Assembly: GCA_041660525.1 (NCBI GenBank)
Contig: JBAZWD010000008.1
Location: forward strand, 50,323-114,322
DNA from: JABCZS01 sp041660525
Lineage (GTDB): Bacteria; Pseudomonadota; Gammaproteobacteria; JABCZS01
DNA: 64,000 bases
Direction of reading: 5' to 3'
A program made the position numbers and the translations under genes. Under the pieces are notes generated by a model that saw only the letters and a program-made list of their open reading frames with translations, searched no databases and was not told the DNA's origin. Shown piece after piece: positions 18,298 to 26,437 of the stretch (its first letter is position 1; every line of letters starts with the position of its first letter).

Positions 18298-19281
18298 ATG
18301 TCATCTTATAAAAAACCTCACCTTAGCTTTAGGCAACAGCTTGACTTGTTAAAGTCTCGCGGACTAGAAATAACCGATGATGCAACTGCACAAGCATATT
18401 TAGATCGTGTGGGTTATTACCGTTTAAGTGGTTATTGGTACCCATGCCGAAAACCGATTCCTTCATCAGCAAGTCAATATAGAACCAACCGTTCTGATGA
18501 ATTTATGGCTGGCGCTAGATTTGAAGATGGAGTGGCTTTATACATTTTTGACAAAAAATTACGACTATTAGTATTAGATGCAATTGAGCGATTAGAAATT
18601 GCTTTTAGAGTAGATATAGCTTATTTATTGGGCAAACAAGATCCATTTGCCTATATAAAACCTTCGCTATTACATGGCAATTTTACTAAAAAAATAAATC
18701 CTAAAACTGGTAAAACCAGGCACCAAGAATGGCTGAATAAGCATGAGCAATTAATCAAACGATCAAAAGAAGATTTTGCCACACATTACAAAATAAAATA
18801 TGGTTTACCTTTGCCGATATGGATTGCTGTTGAATTATGGGACTTTGGTCTTTTAGCTACATTTTATCAAGGCATGACTGTAAAAGATAAAAATGAAATT
18901 GCAACAAAATATAATATTTCTGATTGGCAAGTAATGGAAAGCTGGCTTCGTTGTTTGAATTATGTACGAAACGTAGTGGCTCATCACAGCCGGCTATGGA
19001 ATAGAAATTTAATTGATCAACCCAAACTTGCCCAACAAAGCGCCATGATAAACTTTGATCCTTTTATTCGTAACACCCAAATAACATCTAGGATTTATAT
19101 TGTATTTTGCATCTTAGCACATTTTATGCAGCATCTTTGCCCGCACTCTTCTTGGCAGCAGCGTGTAACTGATTTAATACATTCTTTTCCTGCGACAGCA
19201 TATATGAATGTTAAAGATATGGGGTTTCCGGAAGATTGGGAGCAACAGCTTTTTTGGGTAACCGCGTTACAAAAAAAATGA
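18298..19281 (+). CDS. Abi_2 (AbiD/AbiF-like) abortive-infection protein
   Basis: A 327-aa protein matching the Abi_2 family: N-terminal KPHLSFRQQLDLLKSRGLEI, then YLDRVGYYRLSGYWYP, and RLLVLDAIERLEIAFR. The C-terminal half carries RNVVAH (Arg224 to His229), the RX4H motif of HEPN ribonucleases, next to HSRLWNR. These proteins give phage resistance by abortive infection, probably through RNA cleavage; this is family knowledge. The start at 18298 fits the family N-terminus; an upstream ATG at 18265 is possible. A terminator hairpin follows. It lies directly after the fimT tail, in the first cargo segment. Confidence 0.88.
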   Translation: MSSYKKPHLSFRQQLDLLKSRGLEITDDATAQAYLDRVGYYRLSGYWYPCRKPIPSSASQYRTNRSDEFMAGARFEDGVALYIFDKKLRLLVLDAIERLEIAFRVDIAYLLGKQDPFAYIKPSLLHGNFTKKINPKTGKTRHQEWLNKHEQLIKRSKEDFATHYKIKYGLPLPIWIAVELWDFGLLATFYQGMTVKDKNEIATKYNISDWQVMESWLRCLNYVRNVVAHHSRLWNRNLIDQPKLAQQSAMINFDPFIRNTQITSRIYIVFCILAHFMQHLCPHSSWQQRVTDLIHSFPATAYMNVKDMGFPEDWEQQLFWVTALQKK

Positions 19282-19298
19282 TAATTTATTAGCAGAGC

Positions 19299-19327
19299 AA
19301 AAACTGTCAGCACTACTGACCGTTTTT
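19299..19327 (+). terminator. Rho-independent terminator after the Abi_2 gene
   Basis: ACTGTCAG-CACTA-CTGACCGT (one mismatch in the stem) is followed by TTTTT. It lies 20 bases after the stop. A related, perfect palindrome occurs at 20438-20464. Confidence 0.7.
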
Positions 19328-19343
19328 ATAATGAACAACTATC

Positions 19344-20270
19344 TTAATGGATATCAGGGCACATTAAGTAATGATAATCATATTTAATACCCTCTCTTTT
19401 TAATGCTTCCTCAAGAAGATACTTTTCTTCAACAGATATATCGTATTTGAATAATTTAAACTCGGCATCAGAATGGTGCTCATATTCTTCTATGCGAGGA
19501 AATTTTCCCGTTTTAAGAAAATAAAAAGCAAAAGCTTTATCATCAAACCTTGTGAAGGTTCCATGTTGGCGTTTTATTCTAGGATTATTACACCCATCAG
19601 ATGCATGAGAAATTTTGACAGGCGAATGTTCTGAGTTTCTTATTTTTTCATATACCCATATTGAAATATATTTAGCATTTTCAGGAATGAATTCTAATGC
19701 AAAACTAAGAGCAACATATGGATCATATGTCCAATCCAATGCTGCGGTTGGAACCCCATAGTGCTGAGGAAAAGATTCATCAAAAGCAGTTAAAAACTCA
19801 TAAAACTCTGAATATTGCAGTACAGTTCCATCCAAGTGTACTTTCCCAATGATAGATAATGAAAGTCGTTGCACAAGATTTACAAAAGCATCTTTTTGGA
19901 TCCAAAAATCTGGAGGCTGCATTTGATATTTTTCTATCGTCTTGGCATCAAAATTGTCAACATTACTTTCAACTTTTTTAGCAAGTGTATAATTATACTG
20001 CAACATATAAAGACCTAGCTCACAAATACGTTCAGCTAGCATTTTATCCACGTGTGGGCCAAATATACTTTGAATCTCTTGACTTGAAATCCATGTTTTC
20101 CACGAACTACCCTTAAATTTTTCCTGCAATTCCTTTTTTCCATCAGGCCTGAATGCTTTGGGCTGCAACCAATAACCTGCATCAGAATGACCGCGAAAAA
20201 GATACTCTTTTCCTCTTAACGCCTGTAATTTACTAATAAGTTTATTTGCATCAATTATCATTGCGTTCAT
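19344..20270 (-). CDS. FRG-domain protein
   Basis: A 308-aa protein with the FRG domain: the YLFRGHSDAGYWLQPKAFR segment near residues 23-41 gives the name-giving Phe-Arg-Gly. The conserved QHYGVPTAALDWTYDPYVAL follows near residue 170. The biochemical role of FRG proteins is not established, though they occur often in defence and prophage contexts. It is transcribed towards the Abi_2 gene (convergent). The ATG at 20270 has a weak GAG ribosome site 10 bases upstream; MIIDAN three codons later is an alternative. Confidence 0.85.
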   Translation of the reverse strand: MNAMIIDANKLISKLQALRGKEYLFRGHSDAGYWLQPKAFRPDGKKELQEKFKGSSWKTWISSQEIQSIFGPHVDKMLAERICELGLYMLQYNYTLAKKVESNVDNFDAKTIEKYQMQPPDFWIQKDAFVNLVQRLSLSIIGKVHLDGTVLQYSEFYEFLTAFDESFPQHYGVPTAALDWTYDPYVALSFALEFIPENAKYISIWVYEKIRNSEHSPVKISHASDGCNNPRIKRQHGTFTRFDDKAFAFYFLKTGKFPRIEEYEHHSDAEFKLFKYDISVEEKYLLEEALKREGIKYDYHYLMCPDIH

Positions 20271-20437
20271 TTATTATCTCATTTAGCTTGTAAGTTATAA
20301 TGTTCAACTTTGCATAGAATGTATCGACTACCATCAATTTGAACTACTAAGTGACGCTTAATAGCTGCTCCACATTCAGTTCAAGCATGAGAGTATCATT
20401 TTATCGAAGAATTAATCAACGTAAGATTTTTATTAAC

Positions 20438-20464
20438 AAAACTGTCAGCAGTGCTGACAGTTTT
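20438..20464. repeat. Perfect palindrome (hairpin)
   Basis: AAAACTGTCAGCA-G-TGCTGACAGTTTT is a perfect 13-bp inverted repeat with one central base. It shares AACTGTCAGCA with the terminator after the Abi_2 gene at 19299. It could be a bidirectional terminator or a protein-binding site at a cargo edge. Confidence 0.6.
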
Positions 20465-20485
20465 CAAAGTTTTCCCATACTTAAT

Positions 20486-20536
20486 AAAGCGGGACGGGGG
20501 TATGTAACAACGGATGAGGTGGAGTCAGGTTGTGAA
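20486..20536 (+). repeat. fimT 3'-end direct repeat, copy 2
   Basis: About 50 bases match the end of fimT (copy 1 at 18136-18192) with roughly five substitutions, and the reading frame is still visible (KAGRGYVTTDEVESGCEE). No other part of fimT is present. It separates the Abi_2/FRG cargo from the next pair of genes. Confidence 0.75.
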
Positions 20537-20684
20537 GAATAGTCATCCTGTAATTAATCACTTGCATGGCTTTAAGCTACATCTTACAGAACCAATGCTA
20601 AATTGGCTATTTTATTATCTTGCCAAATTAAGTATCTTATCTTTCTAAGAAAAGTTTACTTATAACAAATGCAGGAGTAGTATA

Positions 20685-21188
20685 ATGGAATCATATGGCG
20701 AAAAATTAAATAGAATCACACAAGAATTTACAATGTTTGCTGCTTTTGCAGCATTAGAGGGCCGATTTAGGGCCTTAAATACTAATACAGGCACTGAGGA
20801 TGATGTGGATGATATTGCGTATGGTTTTGCTACTGCGGGTCTGGCAGTTTGCAGCGTAAGGTTACTCTATTCATTGTCAGGTTTCGGGTATATTGTTTAT
20901 AAAGATTGTCTAAACTATTTCCAGGGCAATCAAAATAATTATGCCCCCGTCGTGCAGCAAGATCCATTCGTTCAACTTGAGGAAGGTTTACAAGGAGCGC
21001 AAAACACATATCGAATAAAAGTGGATCGTATTAATGAGCTTGAAACAGAATTAGCTGCTGAAAGAATAGAATTACAAACACGAACAGATAACTTAACACA
21101 AAGAATCGAAGGGCTTGAGCAAGAAAATGCAGTACTTAAGAAAGCATCTAATGTGCAAAGTAATTTAAATATTAACTTGTCAAAATAA
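20685..21188 (+). CDS. Small membrane/coiled-coil protein, 167 aa
   Basis: No family recognised. A hydrophobic stretch (about residues 46-75, IAYGFATAGLAVCSVRLLYSL and following) is followed by a linker and a clear C-terminal coiled coil (residues about 105-155, with heptad-like INELETELAAERIELQ). The ATG has a good AGGAG site 8 bases upstream. The stop is 13 bases before the next gene, so the two are probably cotranscribed. Both are bracketed by fimT-tail copies 2 and 3. Confidence 0.7.
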   Translation: MESYGEKLNRITQEFTMFAAFAALEGRFRALNTNTGTEDDVDDIAYGFATAGLAVCSVRLLYSLSGFGYIVYKDCLNYFQGNQNNYAPVVQQDPFVQLEEGLQGAQNTYRIKVDRINELETELAAERIELQTRTDNLTQRIEGLEQENAVLKKASNVQSNLNINLSK

Positions 21189-21201
21189 AGTGAGACCTAT
21201 T

Positions 21202-21717
21202 ATGCACTATCCTAAATACACAGCATTACATATGGCCGCCTTTCACAATAATCTTGAAGATGTTAAGCAGTTGTGCACACCTGAAAATGTTAATAATACA
21301 GCGGATGATAGGCAATACATCACGCCATTGTATTGTGTAGCCTTAAATGATAAAAATATAGAGATTAAAAAACAGATTATTGCGTGGCTCTTGGGTAATG
21401 GGGGCAATATAAATGCAATAAATAAACAGGGAAATTCAGTCCTTTTTGTTGCTGCATTAGCAGGAAAACAAGAAGTAGTAGAGTTCTTATTATTGAAAGG
21501 CGCGAAAATTGATAAAGATCGTTTTAAAAGCTCTACTGCATATCTTGAAAAAAGATATCCCGCGATACTTAGGCTCTTGGAAAATCCAGATATAGTGACA
21601 CAACAATCGAATTACTCCTGGCCAAAAAGCGGAGATAATTCTATAAAACAAAGAACGCCCCGTAGTTATAATACAGATGAATTAGAAATGATAACAATGG
21701 TGTCATCATTAAAATAG
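21202..21717 (+). CDS. Ankyrin-repeat protein, 171 aa
   Basis: Ankyrin repeats are visible as YTALHMAAFHNNLEDVKQL, TPLYCVALNDKNIEIKKQII and NSVLFVAALAGKQEVVEFLL with KGAKID. That gives about three repeats, followed by a Ser/Thr-rich tail. It is a protein-protein interaction module with unknown partner. The ATG at 21202 is chosen; a GTG at 21190 in the same frame is an alternative. It is probably in an operon with the coiled-coil gene upstream. Confidence 0.78.
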   Translation: MHYPKYTALHMAAFHNNLEDVKQLCTPENVNNTADDRQYITPLYCVALNDKNIEIKKQIIAWLLGNGGNINAINKQGNSVLFVAALAGKQEVVEFLLLKGAKIDKDRFKSSTAYLEKRYPAILRLLENPDIVTQQSNYSWPKSGDNSIKQRTPRSYNTDELEMITMVSSLK

Positions 21718-21743
21718 TTTAACTAGCATCACATATCGTATTT

Positions 21744-21775
21744 AGTAAAGCAGGACGACGGGTGTCAGGATGTGA
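21744..21775 (+). repeat. fimT 3'-end direct repeat, copy 3 (internally deleted)
   Basis: AGTAAAGCAGGACGACGGGTGT joins CAGGATGTGAA directly, as if the middle of the tail were deleted. After 25 bases the copy-1 downstream block recurs (21800-21831, about 25 of 32 bases). It lies between the ankyrin gene and the DUF4239 gene. Confidence 0.55.
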
Positions 21776-21842
21776 AACAATTCTTCTACTATAATACCGA
21801 TAATATATATAACAGGGCCCGCTCCCCCATAAGGACTTTCAA

Positions 21843-22619
21843 ATGATGCGTTTATTGTTAAACACACTTCCCACTTGGGGCGTTATTTTAGGCATGACGC
21901 TTTTTTCTGTTTTTATAGGGTGGCTTTTATATAGTTTGTTAAGACATTTTTTACCGAAATTTTTAATCAATCAAGAACCCCATGATGCGCGCGAATCCAT
22001 GCATTTAACATCAGTTCTATCCGCATTGCTTCTCACATTTATGGTTGTATTGCTGTGGCAAAGTTATGATATTTTGCAACAAAATGTTGTCAATGAAGCC
22101 AAAACAATAGGCAGATTAGAAATTTTTACTGAATCACTGCCAGTTGATCATGATAAAAAAATAAGTGGACTGCTAGAGTCTTACGTTAACGTGTTAGTAA
22201 ACGAAGAATGGCCAGCGATGCGATTGGGACAATCAAGTCCAAAGGCTAGTGAAATATTACTGGAGTTACGTTATGCAATTGAAGCAATTGATGCCAAAAC
22301 ACCTGCTTTAAGTAATTACCGTCATGACATGTTACAAGATTATAATGACATAGTGTTTGCTAGAAATTTACGTCTTGACCATTTAGGTACTACTATTCCG
22401 GTTTTCTTTTTGGTCACAATTACTGTCAACTTACTGGGCATGTTTCTATTACTGTGTTTGCTCAATCCAGCCAGTCATAAAAGAAGCCATTTCTTTTTCT
22501 TGATTACGACTAGCGCTATTTTGGGTTTAAACTTTTCCTTCCTGATCGTTTTGGATTATCCATTTTCAGGAGAGTTATCGATTAACAGTGCACCGTTGAC
22601 TTATATTCATTTTGATTAA
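21843..22619 (+). CDS. DUF4239 membrane protein
   Basis: A 258-aa membrane protein with four hydrophobic segments: two at the N-terminus (about residues 10-35 and 55-75) and two at the C-terminus (about 180-203 and 212-235), with a soluble middle. The pattern and the DARESMHLTSVLSALLLTFMVVL segment, here split by the second helix, match the bestrophin-like DUF4239 family. Function is not established. AAGGA lies 8 bases before the ATG. It fills the third cargo segment, between fimT-tail copies 3 and 4. Confidence 0.72.
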   Translation: MMRLLLNTLPTWGVILGMTLFSVFIGWLLYSLLRHFLPKFLINQEPHDARESMHLTSVLSALLLTFMVVLLWQSYDILQQNVVNEAKTIGRLEIFTESLPVDHDKKISGLLESYVNVLVNEEWPAMRLGQSSPKASEILLELRYAIEAIDAKTPALSNYRHDMLQDYNDIVFARNLRLDHLGTTIPVFFLVTITVNLLGMFLLLCLLNPASHKRSHFFFLITTSAILGLNFSFLIVLDYPFSGELSINSAPLTYIHFD

Positions 22620-22628
22620 TTCTTTATA

Positions 22629-22661
22629 TTTAATCAAGCGCAGCAGGTGTATGTGGCAGCG
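22629..22661 (+). repeat. fimT 3'-end direct repeat, copy 4, inside the lapB end
   Basis: TTTAATCAAGCG matches fimT exactly, and the 33-base stretch matches copy 1 at 28 positions. It overlaps the last 10 codons and stop of lapB on the other strand. It marks the right edge of the cargo region. Confidence 0.55.
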
Positions 22662-23838
22662 CTTCTACCGTAACTCTAAAGCCGCTAAAAGGTTTAATCA
22701 TGTCCCAATGTTTACAGCTGGGGCATAACCAATATAATGCTTGTGCGGAGAAGCCGCAGTTTTCGCAATAATAAGCTGCTTCTTTGCCTAAGAGTTGACG
22801 CACGATGTCGCGTAGTAACATTAAATGACGTGCTTCTTCGCCGCTGCTTTCTTTGAAACGTAATTCGATTAATGTATAAATCGCACGGGCTGAGGGGCGT
22901 TTTTGTAATTGTTCCGCTATGGTATTAATGTCGTGTGGATCGGTAATGTATTGTGATAATTGGCTGGAAAATGTTGCACAAATTTCTGCGCCTAATTCTT
23001 CTTGTAAGCAACGTTGCAAAAATGCATTAAATTGTTCAGCTTGGCCGCAGGCTTCGTAACAGCGCGCCATGGGTAATAAAATTTCTGCGGTGAATTCTGG
23101 GTTTTTTAATTTCACGCGTTGATAGTGTGAAATGGCTAATTTATAATCTTTAGCATCATAGGCTTGTCTTGCTTGTAACAATTGTGTGCGTACGCTTTTG
23201 GGATCAGCATTCAACGCTTGTTTTAAATAACGGTTCATTTGTTCGGGTTGTGCTTGATCCAGTGCTACTTCTGCGAGTTCGCAATAATAATGCGCAATGA
23301 GGGAAGCCATACTTTCATTGGTATAACGTTCAAATTGAATAGCGGTATTAATGGCTTTATCCCAATCGCGTTCTTGTTGGTAAATATCAATCAAGCATTG
23401 CAAACTCAAACGCATATGCGCTTTTAAACCCACGAGTTCTTGGAACAAAGTTTCTGCGCGATCCAGTACGCCGGCGCGCATGTAATCATGACCTAATTCT
23501 AGTAATGCTTGCAGGCGATTAGCGCGGCTTAAATCTGGGCGTGCGATTAAATTTTGATGAATACGAATGGCTCTATCCACTTCCCCGCGGCGGCGAAATA
23601 AACTGCCTAAAGCGAAATGGGTTTCGATAGTGTCACTGTCCACTTCTAATAGTTTGATGAAAAGTTCTAAGGCTTTGTCGGGTTGTTCGTTTAATAGAAA
23701 GTTTAATCCCGTAAGGTAATCTTTAGAGGATGAAAGATTTTTTTGCCATGAAGAAGTACCTCTGGCACTTTTTTTAGCTGCTAAATAACCAGATAAAGCA
23801 GCGACTGGCAGTAATAACCATAATAAGGTTAAACTCAC
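22630..23838 (-). CDS. lapB: LPS assembly protein LapB (YciM)
   Basis: LapB, 402 aa, is an inner-membrane TPR protein that controls LPS synthesis by directing FtsH to LpxC. It has an N-terminal membrane anchor (LLWLLLPVAALSGYLAA), many TPR repeats, and a C-terminal rubredoxin-like zinc site (CENCGF ... CPSCKHW) followed by IKPFSGF. The start GTG overlaps the lapA stop (GTGA). The last residues after FSGF (RVTVEALPHTPAALD) extend the usual end, and their DNA coincides with a fimT-tail copy, so the terminus has probably been remodelled. Confidence 0.93.
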   Translation of the reverse strand: MSLTLLWLLLPVAALSGYLAAKKSARGTSSWQKNLSSSKDYLTGLNFLLNEQPDKALELFIKLLEVDSDTIETHFALGSLFRRRGEVDRAIRIHQNLIARPDLSRANRLQALLELGHDYMRAGVLDRAETLFQELVGLKAHMRLSLQCLIDIYQQERDWDKAINTAIQFERYTNESMASLIAHYYCELAEVALDQAQPEQMNRYLKQALNADPKSVRTQLLQARQAYDAKDYKLAISHYQRVKLKNPEFTAEILLPMARCYEACGQAEQFNAFLQRCLQEELGAEICATFSSQLSQYITDPHDINTIAEQLQKRPSARAIYTLIELRFKESSGEEARHLMLLRDIVRQLLGKEAAYYCENCGFSAQALYWLCPSCKHWDMIKPFSGFRVTVEALPHTPAALD

Positions 23839-24125
23839 AAATGATCCTTTACGGGCATAGCGCGTAGATTATTGAGTTCTTGGTTCAAGAGATTATTTTT
23901 TTTAGTTAAGACATGATTGCGATAACGCTGCGTAATGGCTACTTTTACTTGCGCTAAAAAACCTAAGAGACAGCCTACGCATAAGGCTATCAATAGTAAT
24001 AATGATAAAGGCAGTTGGGCTTTCGCAAAAAAATAATTAACGTTAACTATTTCTGCATTTAATAATGCAAAGCTGATGGCTAGGATAATGAGGACAATAA
24101 GGAAAAGTGAGCTAAGAAGGCGCAT
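23835..24125 (-). CDS. lapA: LPS assembly protein LapA (YciS)
   Basis: A 96-aa protein with two membrane helices (about residues 4-22 and 39-62) and a short coiled-coil C-terminus, matching LapA/DUF1049. It works with LapB in regulating LpxC. The position between ihfB and lapB is the usual gammaproteobacterial order, and it overlaps lapB by 4 bases. Confidence 0.88.
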   Translation of the reverse strand: MRLLSSLFLIVLIILAISFALLNAEIVNVNYFFAKAQLPLSLLLLIALCVGCLLGFLAQVKVAITQRYRNHVLTKKNNLLNQELNNLRAMPVKDHL

Positions 24126-24160
24126 GATTTGATTACCTATAAAAATTTCTTCGCATTTTG

Positions 24161-24304
24161 CCTCGCCCCCTTGGGGGAGAGGCCGGCGTCCGCGCCGGGT
24201 GAGGGGGAAGATGCGCGTAAAAACCCGCTATTTGCCCTCACCCCAACCCTCTCCCACTATTAGTATTTTTCTCTGTAGAAATATTTACTTGGTGGGAGAG
24301 GGAG
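24161..24304. repeat. GC-rich hairpin repeat between ihfB and lapA
   Basis: Three hairpins lie in about 145 bases: GCCCCCTTGGGGGAG; CCGGCG-TCCG-CGCCGG (24183-24198); and a long stem CTCTCCCAC ... GTGGGAGAG with an inner TATTTxTCT/AGAAATA stem (24249-24301). Composition is far more GC-rich than the surroundings. It resembles the intergenic repeats with CCCTCACCCCAACCCTCTCCC-like text found in many gammaproteobacteria. No second copy was seen in this window. Confidence 0.6.
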
Positions 24305-24324
24305 CCAGAAAGAAAAAGCCAGAA

Positions 24325-24657
24325 TTACTCTACCTCATCTTCACGATCATCTTCAACTATCATTTGCCCGCGCAATAAAGACGCATTAATACGATCCCGC
24401 AATTCTTTACCGGGTTTAAAAAATGGCACATATTTGCCTTCCAAGCGCACCGCCCCGCCCGTTTTGGGATTACGCCCAATCCGGGGAGGACGATAATGCA
24501 GGGAAAAACTCCCAAAGCCACGAATTTCTATCCGTTTGCCTTGAGTTAATGCATCGCTCATACACTCAAGAATAGTTTTAACTGCAATTTCTATATCTTT
24601 ATAAGCTAAGTGCACCTGTTTCGCAGCAAGTTGCTCTATAAGTTCCGATTTAGTCAT
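24325..24657 (-). CDS. ihfB: Integration host factor beta subunit
   Basis: IHF-beta, 110 aa, DNA-bending partner of IHF-alpha (ihfA is also in this window). MTKSELIEQLA start, RGFGSFSLHYRPPRIGRNPKTG with the minor-groove-inserting proline arm, and FKPGKELRDRIN are diagnostic. The start at 24657 is chosen from the family N-terminus; the longer frame begins at a TTG. It follows rpsA in the usual order. The C-terminal tail is acidic (VEDDREDEVE). Confidence 0.95.
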   Translation of the reverse strand: MTKSELIEQLAAKQVHLAYKDIEIAVKTILECMSDALTQGKRIEIRGFGSFSLHYRPPRIGRNPKTGGAVRLEGKYVPFFKPGKELRDRINASLLRGQMIVEDDREDEVE

Positions 24658-24699
24658 TATTTGTCTACATTCCAAAGATGAATATGACTTAATAATAGC

Positions 24700-26379
24700 T
24701 TATTTTTCATCATGTTGTGATATTTTTTCTTTAAGTAGGTCGCCAAGCTTAGGCGCGTCCCCATCTTGATTATCCAACGCTGATGCATCATAAGCATTAT
24801 CCGCTTCATCTTTAGCCTTAATGGATAAGTTAATCGTACGATTCTTCTTATCTAGACCAATAAATTTCGCTTCGACTGTGTCGCCTACATTTAAATGTGT
24901 ACGCGCATCTTCAACACGATCAGCCGCAATTTCAGAAGCACGAATATAACCTTGCGCACCATTCGTTAATTCTAATTTTGCACCTTTCGCATCGACTTCA
25001 ATCACGCTACCGCTAACTATTGCGCCTTTTTCATAACCGGCTGCAAAATTAGAATACGGATCTTGTTCAAGCTGTTTAATGCCTAAAGAAATACGTTCAC
25101 GTTCTGCATCGATCGCTAAAATTAACGCTTCGAGTTCATCGCCTTTTTTGTATTGACGCACGGCTTCTTCGCCAGGCAAGGTCCAAGAAATATCAGATAA
25201 ATGTACTAAACCATCGATATCACCTTCCAGACCTACGAAAATACCAAAGTCAGTGATAGATTTGATAGAACCGCTGATACGTTCATTTTTACCGTGTTTC
25301 TTAGCAAATTCTTCCCAAGGATTATCAACACATTGTTTAATACCTAAAGAAATACGACGACGTTCTTGATCAATTTCAAGTACTTCCACCGGCACTTCTT
25401 GCTCTAATTTCACTACTTTGCTTGGGTGAATGTTTTTGTTGGTCCAATCCATTTCGGAAACGTGTACCAAACCTTCGATGCCGTTTTCAATTTCAACAAA
25501 GCAACCATAATCGGTGATATTAGTGACTTTACCACTTAAACGTGAACCGACTGGGTATTTATTGGTAATTGTGACCCAAGGATCATCGCCTAATTGTTTT
25601 AAGCCTAAAGAGACACGTGATTTTTCACGATCAAATTTCAAGATTTTAACTTTGATTTCATCGCCAACATTTACCACTTCGCCTGGATGCTTAACGCGTT
25701 TCCATGCCATATCGGTAATGTGTAATAAACCATCAACACCGCCTAAATCTACGAATGCGCCGTAATCGGTTAGGTTTTTCACCACACCCATAACTTCTTG
25801 GCCTTCATGTAATTTAGATAATAAAGCTTCTCTATCAGGTGTTGCTTCAGATTCAATGATCGCGCGACGTGAAACAACGACGTTGTTACGTTTTGCATCT
25901 AATTTAATAACCTTGAATTCCATTTCTTTGCCTTCAAGTGAGGCAGTGTCACGCACCGGACGTACATCGACTAATGAACCGGGTAAAAATGCACGGATAC
26001 CGTCAACTTCAACGGTAAAGCCGCCTTTAACGCGACCAGTAATAATACCCATAATGCTTTTGCCAGATTCGTGAACTTGTGATAAAAAGCGCCATGCATG
26101 CGCACGTTTAGCTTTTTCACGTGATAATTTGGTTTCGCCATAGCCGTCTTCAATGGCGTCTAATGCCACTTCTACTTCATCGCCTTCTGCGACTTCTAAG
26201 TTGCCTTGTTCATCTAAGAATTGGTTGATGGAAATTGCGCTTTCTGATTTAAAGCCCGCATCAACAATAACAAACTCAGGTTGGATTTTTACGACGACAC
26301 CGGTAACAATTTGACCGGGATACATTTTAGTTTTTAACAGTTGCTGTTCAAACAAATCGGCAAAACGCTCATTCTTCAT
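24700..26379 (-). CDS. rpsA: 30S ribosomal protein S1
   Basis: S1, 559 aa, brings mRNA to the 30S subunit. Six S1 (OB-fold) repeats are visible. The first two are divergent; the later four carry VTNITDYGCFVEIENGIEGL, ITDFGIFVGLEGDIDGLVHL-type segments. Length is normal. AGGA lies about 10 bases before the ATG. It follows cmk by 58 bases and leads into ihfB. Confidence 0.97.
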   Translation of the reverse strand: MKNERFADLFEQQLLKTKMYPGQIVTGVVVKIQPEFVIVDAGFKSESAISINQFLDEQGNLEVAEGDEVEVALDAIEDGYGETKLSREKAKRAHAWRFLSQVHESGKSIMGIITGRVKGGFTVEVDGIRAFLPGSLVDVRPVRDTASLEGKEMEFKVIKLDAKRNNVVVSRRAIIESEATPDREALLSKLHEGQEVMGVVKNLTDYGAFVDLGGVDGLLHITDMAWKRVKHPGEVVNVGDEIKVKILKFDREKSRVSLGLKQLGDDPWVTITNKYPVGSRLSGKVTNITDYGCFVEIENGIEGLVHVSEMDWTNKNIHPSKVVKLEQEVPVEVLEIDQERRRISLGIKQCVDNPWEEFAKKHGKNERISGSIKSITDFGIFVGLEGDIDGLVHLSDISWTLPGEEAVRQYKKGDELEALILAIDAERERISLGIKQLEQDPYSNFAAGYEKGAIVSGSVIEVDAKGAKLELTNGAQGYIRASEIAADRVEDARTHLNVGDTVEAKFIGLDKKNRTINLSIKAKDEADNAYDASALDNQDGDAPKLGDLLKEKISQHDEK

Positions 26380-26437
26380 AAGATTTTAGTCCTATCGGGT
26401 CATCGACCCTGGTTGGGGCCCTGGTGGGCGGTTAATA

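Larger units (their letters stand above)
20271..20684. other. Intergenic stretch with palindrome and decayed fimT tail
   Basis: There is no gene here that I trust. It holds a perfect 13-bp inverted repeat (20438-20464), the second fimT-tail copy (20486-20536), and the upstream region of the small membrane protein gene, with TATAAC at 20661 and AGGAG before the ATG. A 63-codon open frame across the tail copy ends in NKAGRGYVTTDEVESGCEE, which is a relic of FimT and not a gene. Confidence 0.6.

Noticed and set aside
20351..20542. 63-codon open frame on the plus strand
   Set aside because: Its last 19 codons are the decayed fimT tail, and the front has no ribosome site or recognisable protein; treated as a relic.
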